Shown here: in pieces, positions 51,943 to 59,731 of the stretch
Layout of the letters: each line of letters opens with the position of its first letter
Numbering within the stretch: the first letter of the stretch is position 1
Origin: Streptomyces sp. ST2-7A
GTDB taxonomy: Bacteria; Actinomycetota; Actinomycetes; Streptomycetales; Streptomycetaceae
Assembly (NCBI RefSeq): GCF_021390475.1
Contig: NZ_JAJUWS010000019.1
Span: 43,093-107,092 of the forward strand
Length of the DNA stretch: 64,000 nt
Direction of reading: 5' to 3'
Notes under the pieces: generated by a model
Told to the model about the DNA's origin: nothing
Database searches by the model: none
Seen by the model: the letters and a program-made list of their open reading frames with translations, nothing else
Made by a program: the position numbers and the translations under genes

Positions 51943-52431
51943 TCAGCCGATCGTTCCGGCGAGCTGGGCGGCGACGTAGGCGACGGAGCCCCAGATTCCC
52001 CCGGCGGCGGCGAAGACGATGCCGCCGATGAGTCCCACCCAAGCAGCGGCGCGGGAGCGGAGGTTGACGAACCAGGCGACGGCGAGGACGACGATCGCGA
52101 CGGAGCCCATGCCGATGTCTCCGAGCGGGCCCAGGCCGGAGCCGAGGCCGGCAGCGGCCAGGCCCTGGTGGATGAGGTCGGACAGCAGAGCCCAGGCGCC
52201 ACCGGCGGCGGCCAGGACGTTGCTGGTCACGAAGCCCAGAAGCATGGCCAGAGGGGGCTTGATCTGGTGCTTGGCGCCGCTGCGGGTGCCCAGGAGGAGG
52301 ATGACGAGGAGCGCGAAAGCGAGGCCGCCGGTTCCGAGGCTGCCGGTCCACTCGCCGTCGAAGGCACCGTCGGGGCGATCGTCGAAGAACATCGGCGCGG
52401 CGGTCGGGGCGGCGGCGAGGAGGGTGTGCAC
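51943..52431 (-). CDS. Membrane protein, plasmid/ICE type
   Basis: 162 aa with four membrane segments (about 32-50, 62-90, 105-122, 128-158). Four bases separate its stop and the next start. Layout of Spd-type plasmid spread proteins, but identity not proven. Confidence 0.7.
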   Translation of the reverse strand: MHTLLAAAPTAAPMFFDDRPDGAFDGEWTGSLGTGGLAFALLVILLLGTRSGAKHQIKPPLAMLLGFVTSNVLAAAGGAWALLSDLIHQGLAAAGLGSGLGPLGDIGMGSVAIVVLAVAWFVNLRSRAAAWVGLIGGIVFAAAGGIWGSVAYVAAQLAGTIG

Positions 52432-52456
52432 GATCTTTTCCTTCGGGGTCGGTTGG

Positions 52457-53629
52457 TCAGAGGTTGAGGTTGTTCCAGGCGGGGTCCCACAGGAGGCTGC
52501 CGAGGACCACCGAGGCGGTGGGGATACGGCAGACCCACGCGAGGGGGGCGGGCCACTCTCGGGTCGGGTAGGCGCACAGGAACCAGGTGGCTGCGGCGAG
52601 GAGGACGGCGAGGACGATGGCGCCGCTGATGCTGTGGCTGGCGGTGATGCTCTCCAGGGCTCGGGTGGCCAGGGCCGGGAGGGCGTGGTCGGGGTGGCCG
52701 AGGAGGGTGGGGAGGTTTCCGGCGGCGGCGGCGGACACGTAGTAGGTGGAGGAGCGGACGCGGTCCATGCGGATGTAGTCGGGGGCGGCTTCCTTGACGG
52801 TGTCCCAGGTGTGGCGGACGACGATCTGTTTGCTTTCGCGGGCGGCGTCGGCTGCGTCGGCCCAGTCGCGGCGGGCGAGGGCGAGGTCTTCGGCGAACGC
52901 TTCGCGTCGGGAGACGCCGTCGACGCCCGTCAGGGTGCCGTCGGGGGCGGGTGTCGGGCGGCGTCGCCAGGGGCGCCGTCGTCGGGCGCCGGTCTCCTCC
53001 CCGCCGGCGTCGTCCGTCGGGGTGTCGGTGCCGTCGGCCTGTCCCCCGTCGGGCCCCGGCGTCGTCGGGCCGCCGTCGTCGGTCTCCCGTCGGGTGTCGT
53101 CGTTGCCCGGAGTCGTCGGGTCGTCGGGTCGTCGGGCGAGGTGGCGTCGGCCGGGCGGCGGGCGTCGGGGGTGGTGTCCCCCGCCGTCGGCGTCGCTCTG
53201 CCGGCGGGCGTCGGGGCCGTCGCCCGCCGGGGCCGTCGGGGTGCCGTCGTCGTCGGGCGTCGCCGTCGCCCGGGCGCTGCCGTCGGCGGCGCCCGTCGCG
53301 GGCTTGGCCATCGGAACCGGAACCGGGGCCGGGGCGGGCGGCCGGACACCGGCGGGCCGGGGGCTGCGGGCGTCCTGGTCCTGTCCGGCGAGGAGGTCCT
53401 CGATCGGCTGCGGCCCTGAGAGGGAGGCCCGGCGGACCCGGCGGACCCCGGCCGGCAGCACGCCTTCCCCGGCCCCCGCGGGGGCCGGGGTACTCCCCTC
53501 CCCCGCACGGGCCGGGGAAGGGGAGGTGGGGGCTGCTACCTGCGGTGTAGCTGTAGCAGTGGTGCTGCTACGGGTGCCGGTGAGGAGGTCCTCCCAGGCG
53601 TCCAGGCCGTCGTGCGGGTGGGTGGTCAT
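52457..53629 (-). CDS. Membrane protein with long disordered N-terminus, plasmid/ICE type
   Basis: 390 aa. Residues 1-240 are low complexity (Pro/Asp/Thr/Arg) and encoded by CCGACG-rich DNA; then a cytosolic helix (RREAFAEDLALARRDWADAA), a strongly helical region and two or three membrane segments (about 320-385). It belongs to the same cluster as its neighbours; probably part of a membrane complex. Confidence 0.72.
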   Translation of the reverse strand: MTTHPHDGLDAWEDLLTGTRSSTTATATPQVAAPTSPSPARAGEGSTPAPAGAGEGVLPAGVRRVRRASLSGPQPIEDLLAGQDQDARSPRPAGVRPPAPAPVPVPMAKPATGAADGSARATATPDDDGTPTAPAGDGPDARRQSDADGGGHHPRRPPPGRRHLARRPDDPTTPGNDDTRRETDDGGPTTPGPDGGQADGTDTPTDDAGGEETGARRRRPWRRRPTPAPDGTLTGVDGVSRREAFAEDLALARRDWADAADAARESKQIVVRHTWDTVKEAAPDYIRMDRVRSSTYYVSAAAAGNLPTLLGHPDHALPALATRALESITASHSISGAIVLAVLLAAATWFLCAYPTREWPAPLAWVCRIPTASVVLGSLLWDPAWNNLNL

Positions 53630-53635
53630 GGGTGG

Positions 53636-55246
53636 TCAGCTCCCGGTGGCGGGCAGGTCGATGGTCTGGACGTGCAGGGCGGGGAGGCGCTGCTTGAGGT
53701 GGGGCTCGCGCTTCTCGATGCGCTTGCGGGCGTCGCGGGCGGTGGACTCGCTGTCCCCCAGGCCGGCAGCGAGGAGGGCGTCGCGCATGAGGCGGGTGGT
53801 GGGGCGTCCGCCGTTGAGCTGTTCGTAGAGGGGGCGGATCGCTGCTTCGGCCGGGTTGGTGTACTCGACGCCGTCGGGGGTGGTGTAGAGGACTGTGTTG
53901 TCGGGGGTGGGGCGGCGGGTGCCGCCGTCGGCCGTCGGCGTCGGGGTGGCGGCGGGTGCCGCCGTCGGGGTGCCGTCGGGGCGGGGGGCCGTGGCGTCGG
54001 GCGCCGGGATGGCAGGGGTCGCCGTCGTCGGGGTGACGTGGACAGCGGGCGCCAGGACGTCGGCGGGGGCGGCGGCCGCCGGAACGGCGGGGGCCGCCGT
54101 CGGGGCGTCGTCGTCGGGGGTGCCGTGGCGTCGGGTGTCGGGCGTCGGGGCGACGGAGACGGCGGAGACGGCGGGAACGTCGGCCGCCGGAAGGACGGGG
54201 CGTCGGGTGCCGCCGACGGGTGCCGTCGTCGTCGGGGCGACGGGCAGCGCGGCGGGCGACGGAGATGGCGCGACGGCGGCGGGTCGGGCGTCGGGCGCCG
54301 GGGCCTTCTCCAACGACACCGTCGGGGCGACGGCGTCCGTGACGGGCTGCCAGGGGGAGGAGAGGTTCAGGCCGGCGAGCTGCCCGGCGTTCAGGAAGAC
54401 GGCGAGCCGCTTCATCAGGACCTCGCGCTGTTCGTCGTCGACGCCGACGTCGGCGCGGGCGACGGCGCGGGCGGTGCGGGTGTCGAGCATGGATTCGCGG
54501 AGTCGGCGGAACGCGACGAGGCGGCGGTGATCGAGGGCCTTGCGGCGGGCGGCGTAGGCGACGGCGCGGTGGGTGGCGCGGTCGCGGGCGATCTGCTCGG
54601 CGCTGCGGTTGCGGGTGGCGACTCCGAGGTAGGACAGCAGCCGCTCGCGGGCCTCCCGCAGCAGGATGGCGGGGAGGCTGTTGGGGCGGATCTCCGGGGC
54701 GGTGTGCCGCAGTTCGATGCCCATGGCGAGGTGCCACAGGAGGCCGGCGGCGACGGGGCCGAAGAAGGCGCGGACCGCACCGGCGGCGATGGACTCGGTG
54801 ACCATGAAGCAGGGGAGGATTTGGGCGCCGGTGATGACCCACATCAGGGTGCCGGGGGTGCCGGGGACACCGGTCTTCAACACGTTGTCGCGGGCCATGA
54901 GGGCGGTCGCGAAGAGCGCGATCTCCCCGGCCGCGAACATGATGACGCGTTCCTCGACGGAGTCCATCTCCAAGTGCTTGGCGGCGAAGCGCCAGGCGAC
55001 GTCCGCGGAGTAGGCAGTGCAGATGGCGGCGGCGATGGCGGCGGCGATGACGGAGCGGGGGGTGCCGGTGAGCGAAGTGCGCAGGGCGCGGGCGGCGCGG
55101 GTGGTGTGGGTGAGGGTGGCGCGGAGGATGGCGCGGGCGGTGACGTAGGCCAGCGCGACCAGGGCCAGGGCCAGGAGGGCGGCGAGGGCGGCGGGGACGG
55201 GGTGGTCGGTGGCCCAGGCGGCGGCGGTGCGCGCGCTGTCCAACAT
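53636..55246 (-). CDS. Large membrane protein with C-terminal DNA-binding-like domain, plasmid/ICE type
   Basis: 536 aa. N-terminal membrane segment (about 17-40), a group of segments at about 60-170 (ERVIMFAAGEIALFATALMA, GPVAAGLLWHLAMGIELRH), a charged helical part (about 180-290), a 150-residue low-complexity linker and a helical C-terminal domain (GGRPTTRLMRDALLAAGLGD, then ESTARDARKRIEKREPHL). I recall near-identical membrane patterns in Streptomyces ICEs and plasmids close to their transfer ATPase genes; that ATPase is not in this window. Confidence 0.78.
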   Translation of the reverse strand: MLDSARTAAAWATDHPVPAALAALLALALVALAYVTARAILRATLTHTTRAARALRTSLTGTPRSVIAAAIAAAICTAYSADVAWRFAAKHLEMDSVEERVIMFAAGEIALFATALMARDNVLKTGVPGTPGTLMWVITGAQILPCFMVTESIAAGAVRAFFGPVAAGLLWHLAMGIELRHTAPEIRPNSLPAILLREARERLLSYLGVATRNRSAEQIARDRATHRAVAYAARRKALDHRRLVAFRRLRESMLDTRTARAVARADVGVDDEQREVLMKRLAVFLNAGQLAGLNLSSPWQPVTDAVAPTVSLEKAPAPDARPAAVAPSPSPAALPVAPTTTAPVGGTRRPVLPAADVPAVSAVSVAPTPDTRRHGTPDDDAPTAAPAVPAAAAPADVLAPAVHVTPTTATPAIPAPDATAPRPDGTPTAAPAATPTPTADGGTRRPTPDNTVLYTTPDGVEYTNPAEAAIRPLYEQLNGGRPTTRLMRDALLAAGLGDSESTARDARKRIEKREPHLKQRLPALHVQTIDLPATGS

Positions 55247-55290
55247 CGGGGTGTTCCTTTCCGGGGGTGGTCTGGCGGTTCTCGTCGCCC

Positions 55291-55320
55291 CGCCCCACCC
55301 GCCGGTGGTCGGGTGGGGCG
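55291..55320. terminator. Intergenic hairpin
   Basis: CGCCCCACCCG / CGGGTGGGGCG, 11-bp stem, between the 55331 gene stop and the membrane gene start. Confidence 0.65.
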
Positions 55321-55330
55321 TGGGGAGCCG

Positions 55331-55645
55331 TCAGGCCGGGCGGGGCAGGGCCCGGCAGCGCTCGGCGTGAGCCTGCGTCCATTGCTTGGCGGCCGGGAGG
55401 TGGCTCTCCCCAGTGGGGTCGAAGTCCGGCTGCGGGCCGGTACCGAATGCGTCGTGCTGGGCGTCCCAGCCCCAGTCCTCCGTGTGCGTCTCGCCGCAGC
55501 CGTGGCAGGTGGCGAGGTGCTCGGTGGGGTGCTTGACGCCGTAGTGGCCGGAGCGCTCGGTGATGTCGACGGTGGTGCCGCCAGTGGTGAGGTAGCGGGC
55601 GATGACACCGGTGGGCCAGGCGGTGGCGGTCGGGGTGGTCTGCAT
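55331..55645 (-). CDS. Zinc-ribbon hypothetical protein
   Basis: 104 aa; ATG behind GAAGGAGC. A strand-rich start (GVIARYLTTGGTTVDITERS) then CHGCGETHTEDWGWDAQHDA, a Cys/His metal site, and a helical end with HAERC. Unknown. Confidence 0.7.
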   Translation of the reverse strand: MQTTPTATAWPTGVIARYLTTGGTTVDITERSGHYGVKHPTEHLATCHGCGETHTEDWGWDAQHDAFGTGPQPDFDPTGESHLPAAKQWTQAHAERCRALPRPA

Positions 55646-55672
55646 GGTGGTGCTCCTTCGTGGGTGATAGGT

Positions 55673-55692
55673 CCGGGCTGTCCGGCTCCCCT
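55673..55692 (-). repeat. Shared 20-bp leader block, copy 2
   Basis: Identical to 50632-50651, upstream of the CGAAGGAGC ribosome site of the gene ending at 55331. Confidence 0.85.
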
Positions 55693-55696
55693 TCAC

Positions 55697-55718
55697 CGCC
55701 CGGCTCGGGGTCGGGCGG
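55697..55718. terminator. Intergenic hairpin
   Basis: CCGCCCG-9 bases-CGGGCGG, just after the stop of the gene at 55731. Confidence 0.5.
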
Positions 55719-55730
55719 ATCGGGCAACCG

Positions 55731-56024
55731 TCAGGCCGGGTGGGTGTTGTCGCCCGCGAGGTGGGCGACGCGCTTGATGTGGTCGTTCTGCTGCTCGATC
55801 AGGTCGGTGATCTCGCCTTGGGCCGGGGGCTTGCCGCCCCAGCTGCGGTCGTAGTCGGAGAGGGAGTGGTAGCCCCACTTGGCCGCCTCCTTGTCGAGCC
55901 CGGCGAGGTCGGCGAGGTCGGCGACGAGGCGGGCGAGGCCGGCTCGCCACTGGCCGTCGGGTGCCGTGGTGGCGGCGGTGAACGCCTTCTCCAGGGCCCG
56001 GCGGGTCTCCTGGTGGGTGGTCAC
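55731..56024 (-). CDS. Hypothetical helical protein
   Basis: 97 aa; GTG coupled to the upstream stop. N-terminus TTHQETRRALEKAFTAAT is the same as the C-terminus of the protein encoded at 56419, from a 55-bp DNA repeat. KEAAKWGYHSLSDYDRSWGG and EQQNDHIKRVAHLAGDN follow. Unknown. Confidence 0.7.
   Translation of the reverse strand: MTTHQETRRALEKAFTAATTAPDGQWRAGLARLVADLADLAGLDKEAAKWGYHSLSDYDRSWGGKPPAQGEITDLIEQQNDHIKRVAHLAGDNTHPA
55968..56022 (-). repeat. 55-bp direct repeat, copy 1
   Basis: Identical to 56440-56494. Encodes the shared 17-residue segment at the start of one protein and the end of another. Confidence 0.9.
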
Positions 56025-56398
56025 GGGGTGGCGCGGGCGTCCTCGTAGCGGGCGCGGGCGGCGATGAACGCCTCGTCGTTGCCGCCCCGGTCGGGGTGCG
56101 CGGCAGCCATCGCGGCCCGCAGCTCCGGCAGGGTGGGCCGCTTGGGGCGGCTGGGGATCTCCGGCGGCGTCAGGTGCAGACGGCGCAGGGTGATGCCGTG
56201 GTAGACCTCGCCGTCGGCCTCGATCCGCTGGCGGTCCACGAACCCGCTCCGGCCGCCCGAGTACGTGAAGTAGATCCGCCGTGGGGTCTTCTTCACGATG
56301 GGGTGGCGGAGGATCTTGTAGTTGCCGAGAGGGCCGTCGTCCCAGTTGGCGTCCCAAAGCTCGTACAGGTACTCGATGCGGTCCGGGGTGCCGGTCAT
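56021..56398 (-). CDS. Small protein with J-domain-like end
   Basis: 125 aa. N-terminal strands (RIEYLYELWDANWDDGPLGN, RRIYFTYSGGRSGFVDRQRI), C-terminal LRAAMAAAHPDRGGNDEAFI then ARARYEDA, which matches the HPD turn and helix IV of DnaJ J domains. It could recruit a host DnaK, though helix I is not evident. Confidence 0.72.
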   Translation of the reverse strand: MTGTPDRIEYLYELWDANWDDGPLGNYKILRHPIVKKTPRRIYFTYSGGRSGFVDRQRIEADGEVYHGITLRRLHLTPPEIPSRPKRPTLPELRAAMAAAHPDRGGNDEAFIAARARYEDARATP

Positions 56399-56418
56399 GT
56401 CGGTGTCCTCTCGGGTGC

Positions 56419-56802
56419 TCACTGATCGGTGGGTGCGGGGGTGGCGGCGGTGAACGCCTTCTCCAGGGCCCGGCGGGTCTCCTGGTGGGTGGTCCAGGCA
56501 CGGATGGTGTCGGGGCCGGCGGCGTCCTTGTAGGCGCGGACGTAGCACGCCTCTCGCCAGGTGCGGTGCGCGAAGTCGTACATGCCGCCCAGGAAGCGGC
56601 TGGCGGCGGCGTCGATGTCGGGGTTGAGGTGGTGGTAGGACTCCGGGGGGCGGGTGGGCTCGGGCTCGGTGCCGGTGAAGGCACGGAGCACGAAGCGGAT
56701 GTGTCCGGTGAGGTCGCTCGGGGCTGCGCTGACGAAGTGGGGGTGGTGGTAGGGCTTGGTCTGCTCGACGAGGGCGGTGATCTGTTCGGTGGTGTAGCGC
56801 AT
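56419..56802 (-). CDS. Hypothetical protein
   Basis: 127 aa. MRYTTEQITALVEQTKPYHH, SRFLGGMYDFAHRTWREACY and a C-terminus repeated in the gene two positions downstream. Preceded by a hairpin at 56829-56852. Confidence 0.7.
   Translation of the reverse strand: MRYTTEQITALVEQTKPYHHPHFVSAAPSDLTGHIRFVLRAFTGTEPEPTRPPESYHHLNPDIDAAASRFLGGMYDFAHRTWREACYVRAYKDAAGPDTIRAWTTHQETRRALEKAFTAATPAPTDQ
56440..56494 (-). repeat. 55-bp direct repeat, copy 2
   Basis: See the copy starting at 55968; 472 bp apart, same orientation. Confidence 0.9.
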
Positions 56803-56828
56803 GCGGCGGGGTCCTTTCGGGGGTTGGT

Positions 56829-56852
56829 GCCCCGGGCCGGGTGGCCCGGGGC
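56829..56852. terminator. Intergenic hairpin
   Basis: GCCCCGGGCC-gggt-GGCCCGGGGC. Confidence 0.6.
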
Positions 56853-56940
56853 CGTGGGGTTATCGGCGGTGTGCGGCCCAGGAGACGTCCGCGCAACCGG
56901 CGGTGAGGGCCGGTCGGGAGGTGATGCGCATCGCGCGGGG

Positions 56941-57054
56941 CTACTCCTCGTCGGGGTCGTCGTCCCAGGGGCCGAACATCGCGCGGTCCAGTTCGTCGTC
57001 GTTGGCGAGCGGGCTGTCGAGGGGCGGGGTCTGGCTGTCGGGGTGGTGGATCAT
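56941..57054 (-). CDS. Very small acidic protein
   Basis: 37 aa; starts MIHHPDSQTPPLD and ends DRAMFGPWDDDPDEE. GGAGG lies eight bases upstream, and the start overlaps the preceding stop (ATGA), which supports translation. Unknown. Confidence 0.65.
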   Translation of the reverse strand: MIHHPDSQTPPLDSPLANDDELDRAMFGPWDDDPDEE

Positions 57055-57185
57055 CTGCGGGCCTCCTGCCGGGGCTTGGTGCGGGTGGAGTGGCAGTGGT
57101 GGCACTGCTGGAGGCCGGTGGGCTGGGTGCTGCCGGGGGTGTGGACGTCGTCCCAGACGCAGCGGTGGCGGCGGAAGAGTCCCAT
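57051..57185 (-). CDS. Very small Cys/His protein
   Basis: 44 aa; MGLFRRHRCVWDDVHTPGS, then QQCHHCHSTR. Cys at 9, CHHC and His give a likely zinc site. ATGA overlaps on both sides, so it belongs to the same run as its neighbours. Confidence 0.65.
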   Translation of the reverse strand: MGLFRRHRCVWDDVHTPGSTQPTGLQQCHHCHSTRTKPRQEARR

Positions 57186-57868
57186 CACACGGCCTCGCTT
57201 CCGCGGGTGCGGGTGAGGGCGGTGGTGCGCTTGGCCTTGCGGCGGCGGGTGCCGGCGCTGCTGCGGCGGGGGCGTCCGGTGGGGTTGAGACCGACGGTCG
57301 GGTCTGGCGAAGTCCCGGTCCCGGTCGGGGTGGGGAGGGGGCTGGTGGGGGTGAGGGTGTCGAGGTCGGAGGCCGGGGCGCCCGAGTTGGACCAGTCGGT
57401 GATGCGGGTCAGGAGGGCGTCGGCGTCAGCCGGGGTGTGGGCGCCCATGCCGGCGACGAGGTGGAGGTCCCCGATCCGCGCCTCGGGGTCGATGAGCCAG
57501 TCCTCCAGGGTGAGGGTGCGCCAGATGGTGAGGCCGTAGGGCTCCAGGGCGCCGGGGGTTTCCTCCACCGTCACGACGTGGTGGTTGGTGAAGTGGATGT
57601 TGAGGATGTGCGTGGTGGGCCAGGTGGCGGGGATCGCGGCGCGCACGGCGTTCTCGGCCGCGGCGCGGGCCCACTGGTCGTCGGGCCGGTTGCGGTGGGT
57701 GGTGATGAGGGGGCCGGTGTCGGTGGCGCGGGCCGCGGCGTCCTCGATGTCGGCGATGGTGATGGCGCGGCGGACGGCTTCGAAGGCGGCGTCGGTGGTG
57801 GTGGCGTCGGCGTCGAAGACGACGTGGTCAGCCGGCTGAGCTGGTGCAGCGGGGCTACAGTGATCCAC
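57185..57868 (-). CDS. Hypothetical protein
   Basis: 227 aa from GTG. DAAFEAVRRAITIADIEDAA, WARAAAENAVRAAIPATWPT, then a strand-rich part (HVVTVEETPGALEPYGLTIW) and a basic, disordered C-terminus. First gene of a run that faces away from the GntR regulator, so it is probably under its control. Confidence 0.72.
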   Translation of the reverse strand: MDHCSPAAPAQPADHVVFDADATTTDAAFEAVRRAITIADIEDAAARATDTGPLITTHRNRPDDQWARAAAENAVRAAIPATWPTTHILNIHFTNHHVVTVEETPGALEPYGLTIWRTLTLEDWLIDPEARIGDLHLVAGMGAHTPADADALLTRITDWSNSGAPASDLDTLTPTSPLPTPTGTGTSPDPTVGLNPTGRPRRSSAGTRRRKAKRTTALTRTRGSEAV

Positions 57869-58000
57869 GGATCTGCCCTTTCGTAGTGGGTGTGGGTGGG
57901 TCCGGCCCCGGATGGCGCTGGCACGCCGCCGGGGCTTCTCTGTACGCAAGAGCAGGCTACACTATTTCAAGATGCCTGCACTAGTTCACGGAAGGTGTGT
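57869..58000. promoter_or_regulatory. Divergent promoter region of the GntR regulator
   Basis: Lower-GC patch with TACACT at 57957-57962 as a -10 and TTCTCT (about 17 bases before) as a weak -35 toward the regulator; TGCACTAGTTCACGG just after may be an operator. It probably also drives the opposite run. Confidence 0.45.
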
Positions 58001-58813
58001 ATGGGACACAGAGGCCGAACCCCCCCATCGGGGGGGCATCGGGACATCGCCGAAGCGCTGCGGGAGGACATCGAGGCGGGCCGGATCGAGGAAGGCGCGG
58101 AGCTACCGACCGGCAAGGCGCTCGCGGAGGAGTGGGGGGTGGCGCCGGGAACGGCGCTCCAGGCGCTCCGGCTGCTGGCGACCGAGGGGTGGGCGACGCC
58201 GCGGCCGAGGCGGGCGGCGATCGCGCGCCGACCTCCGGAGCGCACCGTGGTGGTCCGCGACCGCCACGTCTACCGCGACCAGCTCGGGTACTTCTTCGAC
58301 CAGAACGCGAAGTCGTGGCGTGCGGTCGGTGAACCGAGCCGGGGGCTGGGGGTTCCGCCCGGGCATGTGGCGGATCTTCTGGGCGTGCCCCGGGGGCAGG
58401 ACGTCATCGTGCGCGATCGGGGGATGGGCCCGGCCGGGGCGGCGGTCGCGGAGCAGCTCGCCACGAGCTACATCACCCTCGCCCTGGCGGACGCGATCCC
58501 CGCCCTGCGCGCCGCCGATACGGGGCCGGGCGGGATCTACGACCGGATCGAGGGGCACTTCGAGGTGCCGATCGAGTGGCGGGAAACAATTTCCGCGCGC
58601 CCGGCCTCGGAAGTTGAGCGGGAGCGGCTGCGGCTCCCGGCGGGGGCGCCGGTGCTGGTGGTCACCCGTGCCTCGACGGTGCGGCCGGACGGCGGTCGGG
58701 AGGTGGTGGCCGAGGTCAATGAGACTCGGATGCCGGCTGAGCGGTTCGCGGTGGCGTACACGGTGGAGCGTGATGCGTCGGCGCGGCGGCCGGTGAAGAA
58801 CCGGAAGGAGTGA
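58001..58813 (+). CDS. GntR-family regulator with UTRA domain
   Basis: 270 aa. Winged HTH at about 13-75 (DIAEALREDIEAGRIEEGAE, GVAPGTALQALRLLATEG) and UTRA ligand domain from about 95 (ISARPASEVERERLRLPAGA, VLVVTRASTVRPDGGREVVA). Same architecture as KorSA/TraR-type regulators that control conjugation or excision in Streptomyces elements. It likely represses its own promoter and the divergent run. Start ATG after GAAGG. Confidence 0.88.
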   Translation: MGHRGRTPPSGGHRDIAEALREDIEAGRIEEGAELPTGKALAEEWGVAPGTALQALRLLATEGWATPRPRRAAIARRPPERTVVVRDRHVYRDQLGYFFDQNAKSWRAVGEPSRGLGVPPGHVADLLGVPRGQDVIVRDRGMGPAGAAVAEQLATSYITLALADAIPALRAADTGPGGIYDRIEGHFEVPIEWRETISARPASEVERERLRLPAGAPVLVVTRASTVRPDGGREVVAEVNETRMPAERFAVAYTVERDASARRPVKNRKE

Positions 58814-58840
58814 GGGGGTGTAGGCGAGCGCCTGGTGCAG

Positions 58841-58899
58841 GCACGAGAAGGGGTGTGCCCCCGCCGCGGGAATCGGCGGGGGCACACCCCTTCTCGTGC
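58841..58899. terminator. Long terminator hairpin
   Basis: 25-bp perfect stem (58841-58865 with 58875-58899), 9-base loop, 27 bases after the GntR stop. Serves both convergent units. Confidence 0.85.
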
Positions 58900-58926
58900 G
58901 TGAAGCGCGGTTCCACCGTAGCGGCG

Positions 58927-58962
58927 GCGACCGACACTTCGCGCCGCGCGACCGACACTTCG
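58927..58962. repeat. Two 15-bp direct repeats 21 bp apart
   Basis: GCGACCGACACTTCG at 58927 and 58948. The spacing of two helix turns places both on one face of DNA. Lies between a terminator and a gene end. Confidence 0.8.
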
Positions 58963-58976
58963 GGCCGGGCAGGCGG

Positions 58977-59198
58977 TCAGGTGATGGTGATCTCCTCCAG
59001 GGGCCAACCTTCGTCGATCCGGTCGTACAGGGCCCGGAGGCGGCGCATGGCCGTGGGACCGCGGTGGGACAGGGCGCGGCGGGAGTTGGCGGGGAGGCGG
59101 TCCCAGCAGGTGGCGCACAGGTAGAGGCGGGCTCGGATTCGTGTTCCGCAGGAGCGGCAGGGGCGTCCGGTGAAGGCGCCGCGCGGGGTGGTGGCCAT
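58977..59198 (-). CDS. Small zinc-finger protein
   Basis: 73 aa. CRSC and CATC pairs (about 14-31), then a basic helical end (RRALSHRGPTAMRRLRALYD). A four-Cys zinc site. ATG follows GGGAGAACACC. Possibly DNA-binding. Confidence 0.72.
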   Translation of the reverse strand: MATTPRGAFTGRPCRSCGTRIRARLYLCATCWDRLPANSRRALSHRGPTAMRRLRALYDRIDEGWPLEEITIT

Positions 59199-59215
59199 GG
59201 TGTTCTCCCGGGGGT

Positions 59216-59665
59216 TCAGGGCCGGCCTGCGGCGGCGACCGCCGCGGCGATGCCGAGCCACGTTTTGTGCCACGACTGGTCCATCAGGTACGGGGCGTGC
59301 GGGTCCCGGGTCAACCAGCCGCTCTTGCCGATGGTGTGGGCGAGGCGGGCGACGCCGCGGGGGTTGGGGTCGCGCCAGCGTCCGCCCTGTCGGTCCGCGG
59401 CGTAGTGGGTGACCGCGCTGATGGTGAGAGCGGCGGTGATGCGGGCGGGGGTGAGGCCGGGGTCCAGGCGGCGCAGCGCGAGGAGCGCGGCGGCTTGGGT
59501 GGCGGTGTAGGTGGCGACGTGCCGCAGGCACGCGGCGCGGCCGGCGGCCCCGTCGAGGCCCTTGTCGTTGGCGTCGTCGTCGGTCTGCACCCAGTGGTCC
59601 GCCAATTCGTGGGAAGCGGTGAGTGCGGCGTGGACAGCGGCGAAGCGCGCGAGGCGGGATGACAC
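59216..59665 (-). CDS. Hypothetical membrane-associated helical protein
   Basis: 149 aa. ALTASHELADHWVQTDDDAN, HVATYTATQAAALLALRRLD and AVTHYAADRQGGRWRD have the His/Asp pattern of DUF3307-like membrane proteins common in actinobacterial mobile elements. Function unknown. Confidence 0.72.
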   Translation of the reverse strand: MSSRLARFAAVHAALTASHELADHWVQTDDDANDKGLDGAAGRAACLRHVATYTATQAAALLALRRLDPGLTPARITAALTISAVTHYAADRQGGRWRDPNPRGVARLAHTIGKSGWLTRDPHAPYLMDQSWHKTWLGIAAAVAAAGRP

Positions 59666-59691
59666 GGGGTCTCCGTTCGGTTCGGTGAAGT

Positions 59692-59719
59692 GCCCGGCCC
59701 CGCGGGTGCGGGGCCGGGC
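59692..59719. terminator. Intergenic hairpin
   Basis: GCCCGGCCCC-gcgggtgc-GGGGCCGGGC. Confidence 0.65.
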
Positions 59720-59731
59720 CGGGTGGGGTGG

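Noticed and set aside
53612..55777. + strand 721-aa frame over the large membrane gene
   Set aside because: Gly-rich shadow; the - strand frame has membrane segments and a folded C-terminus.
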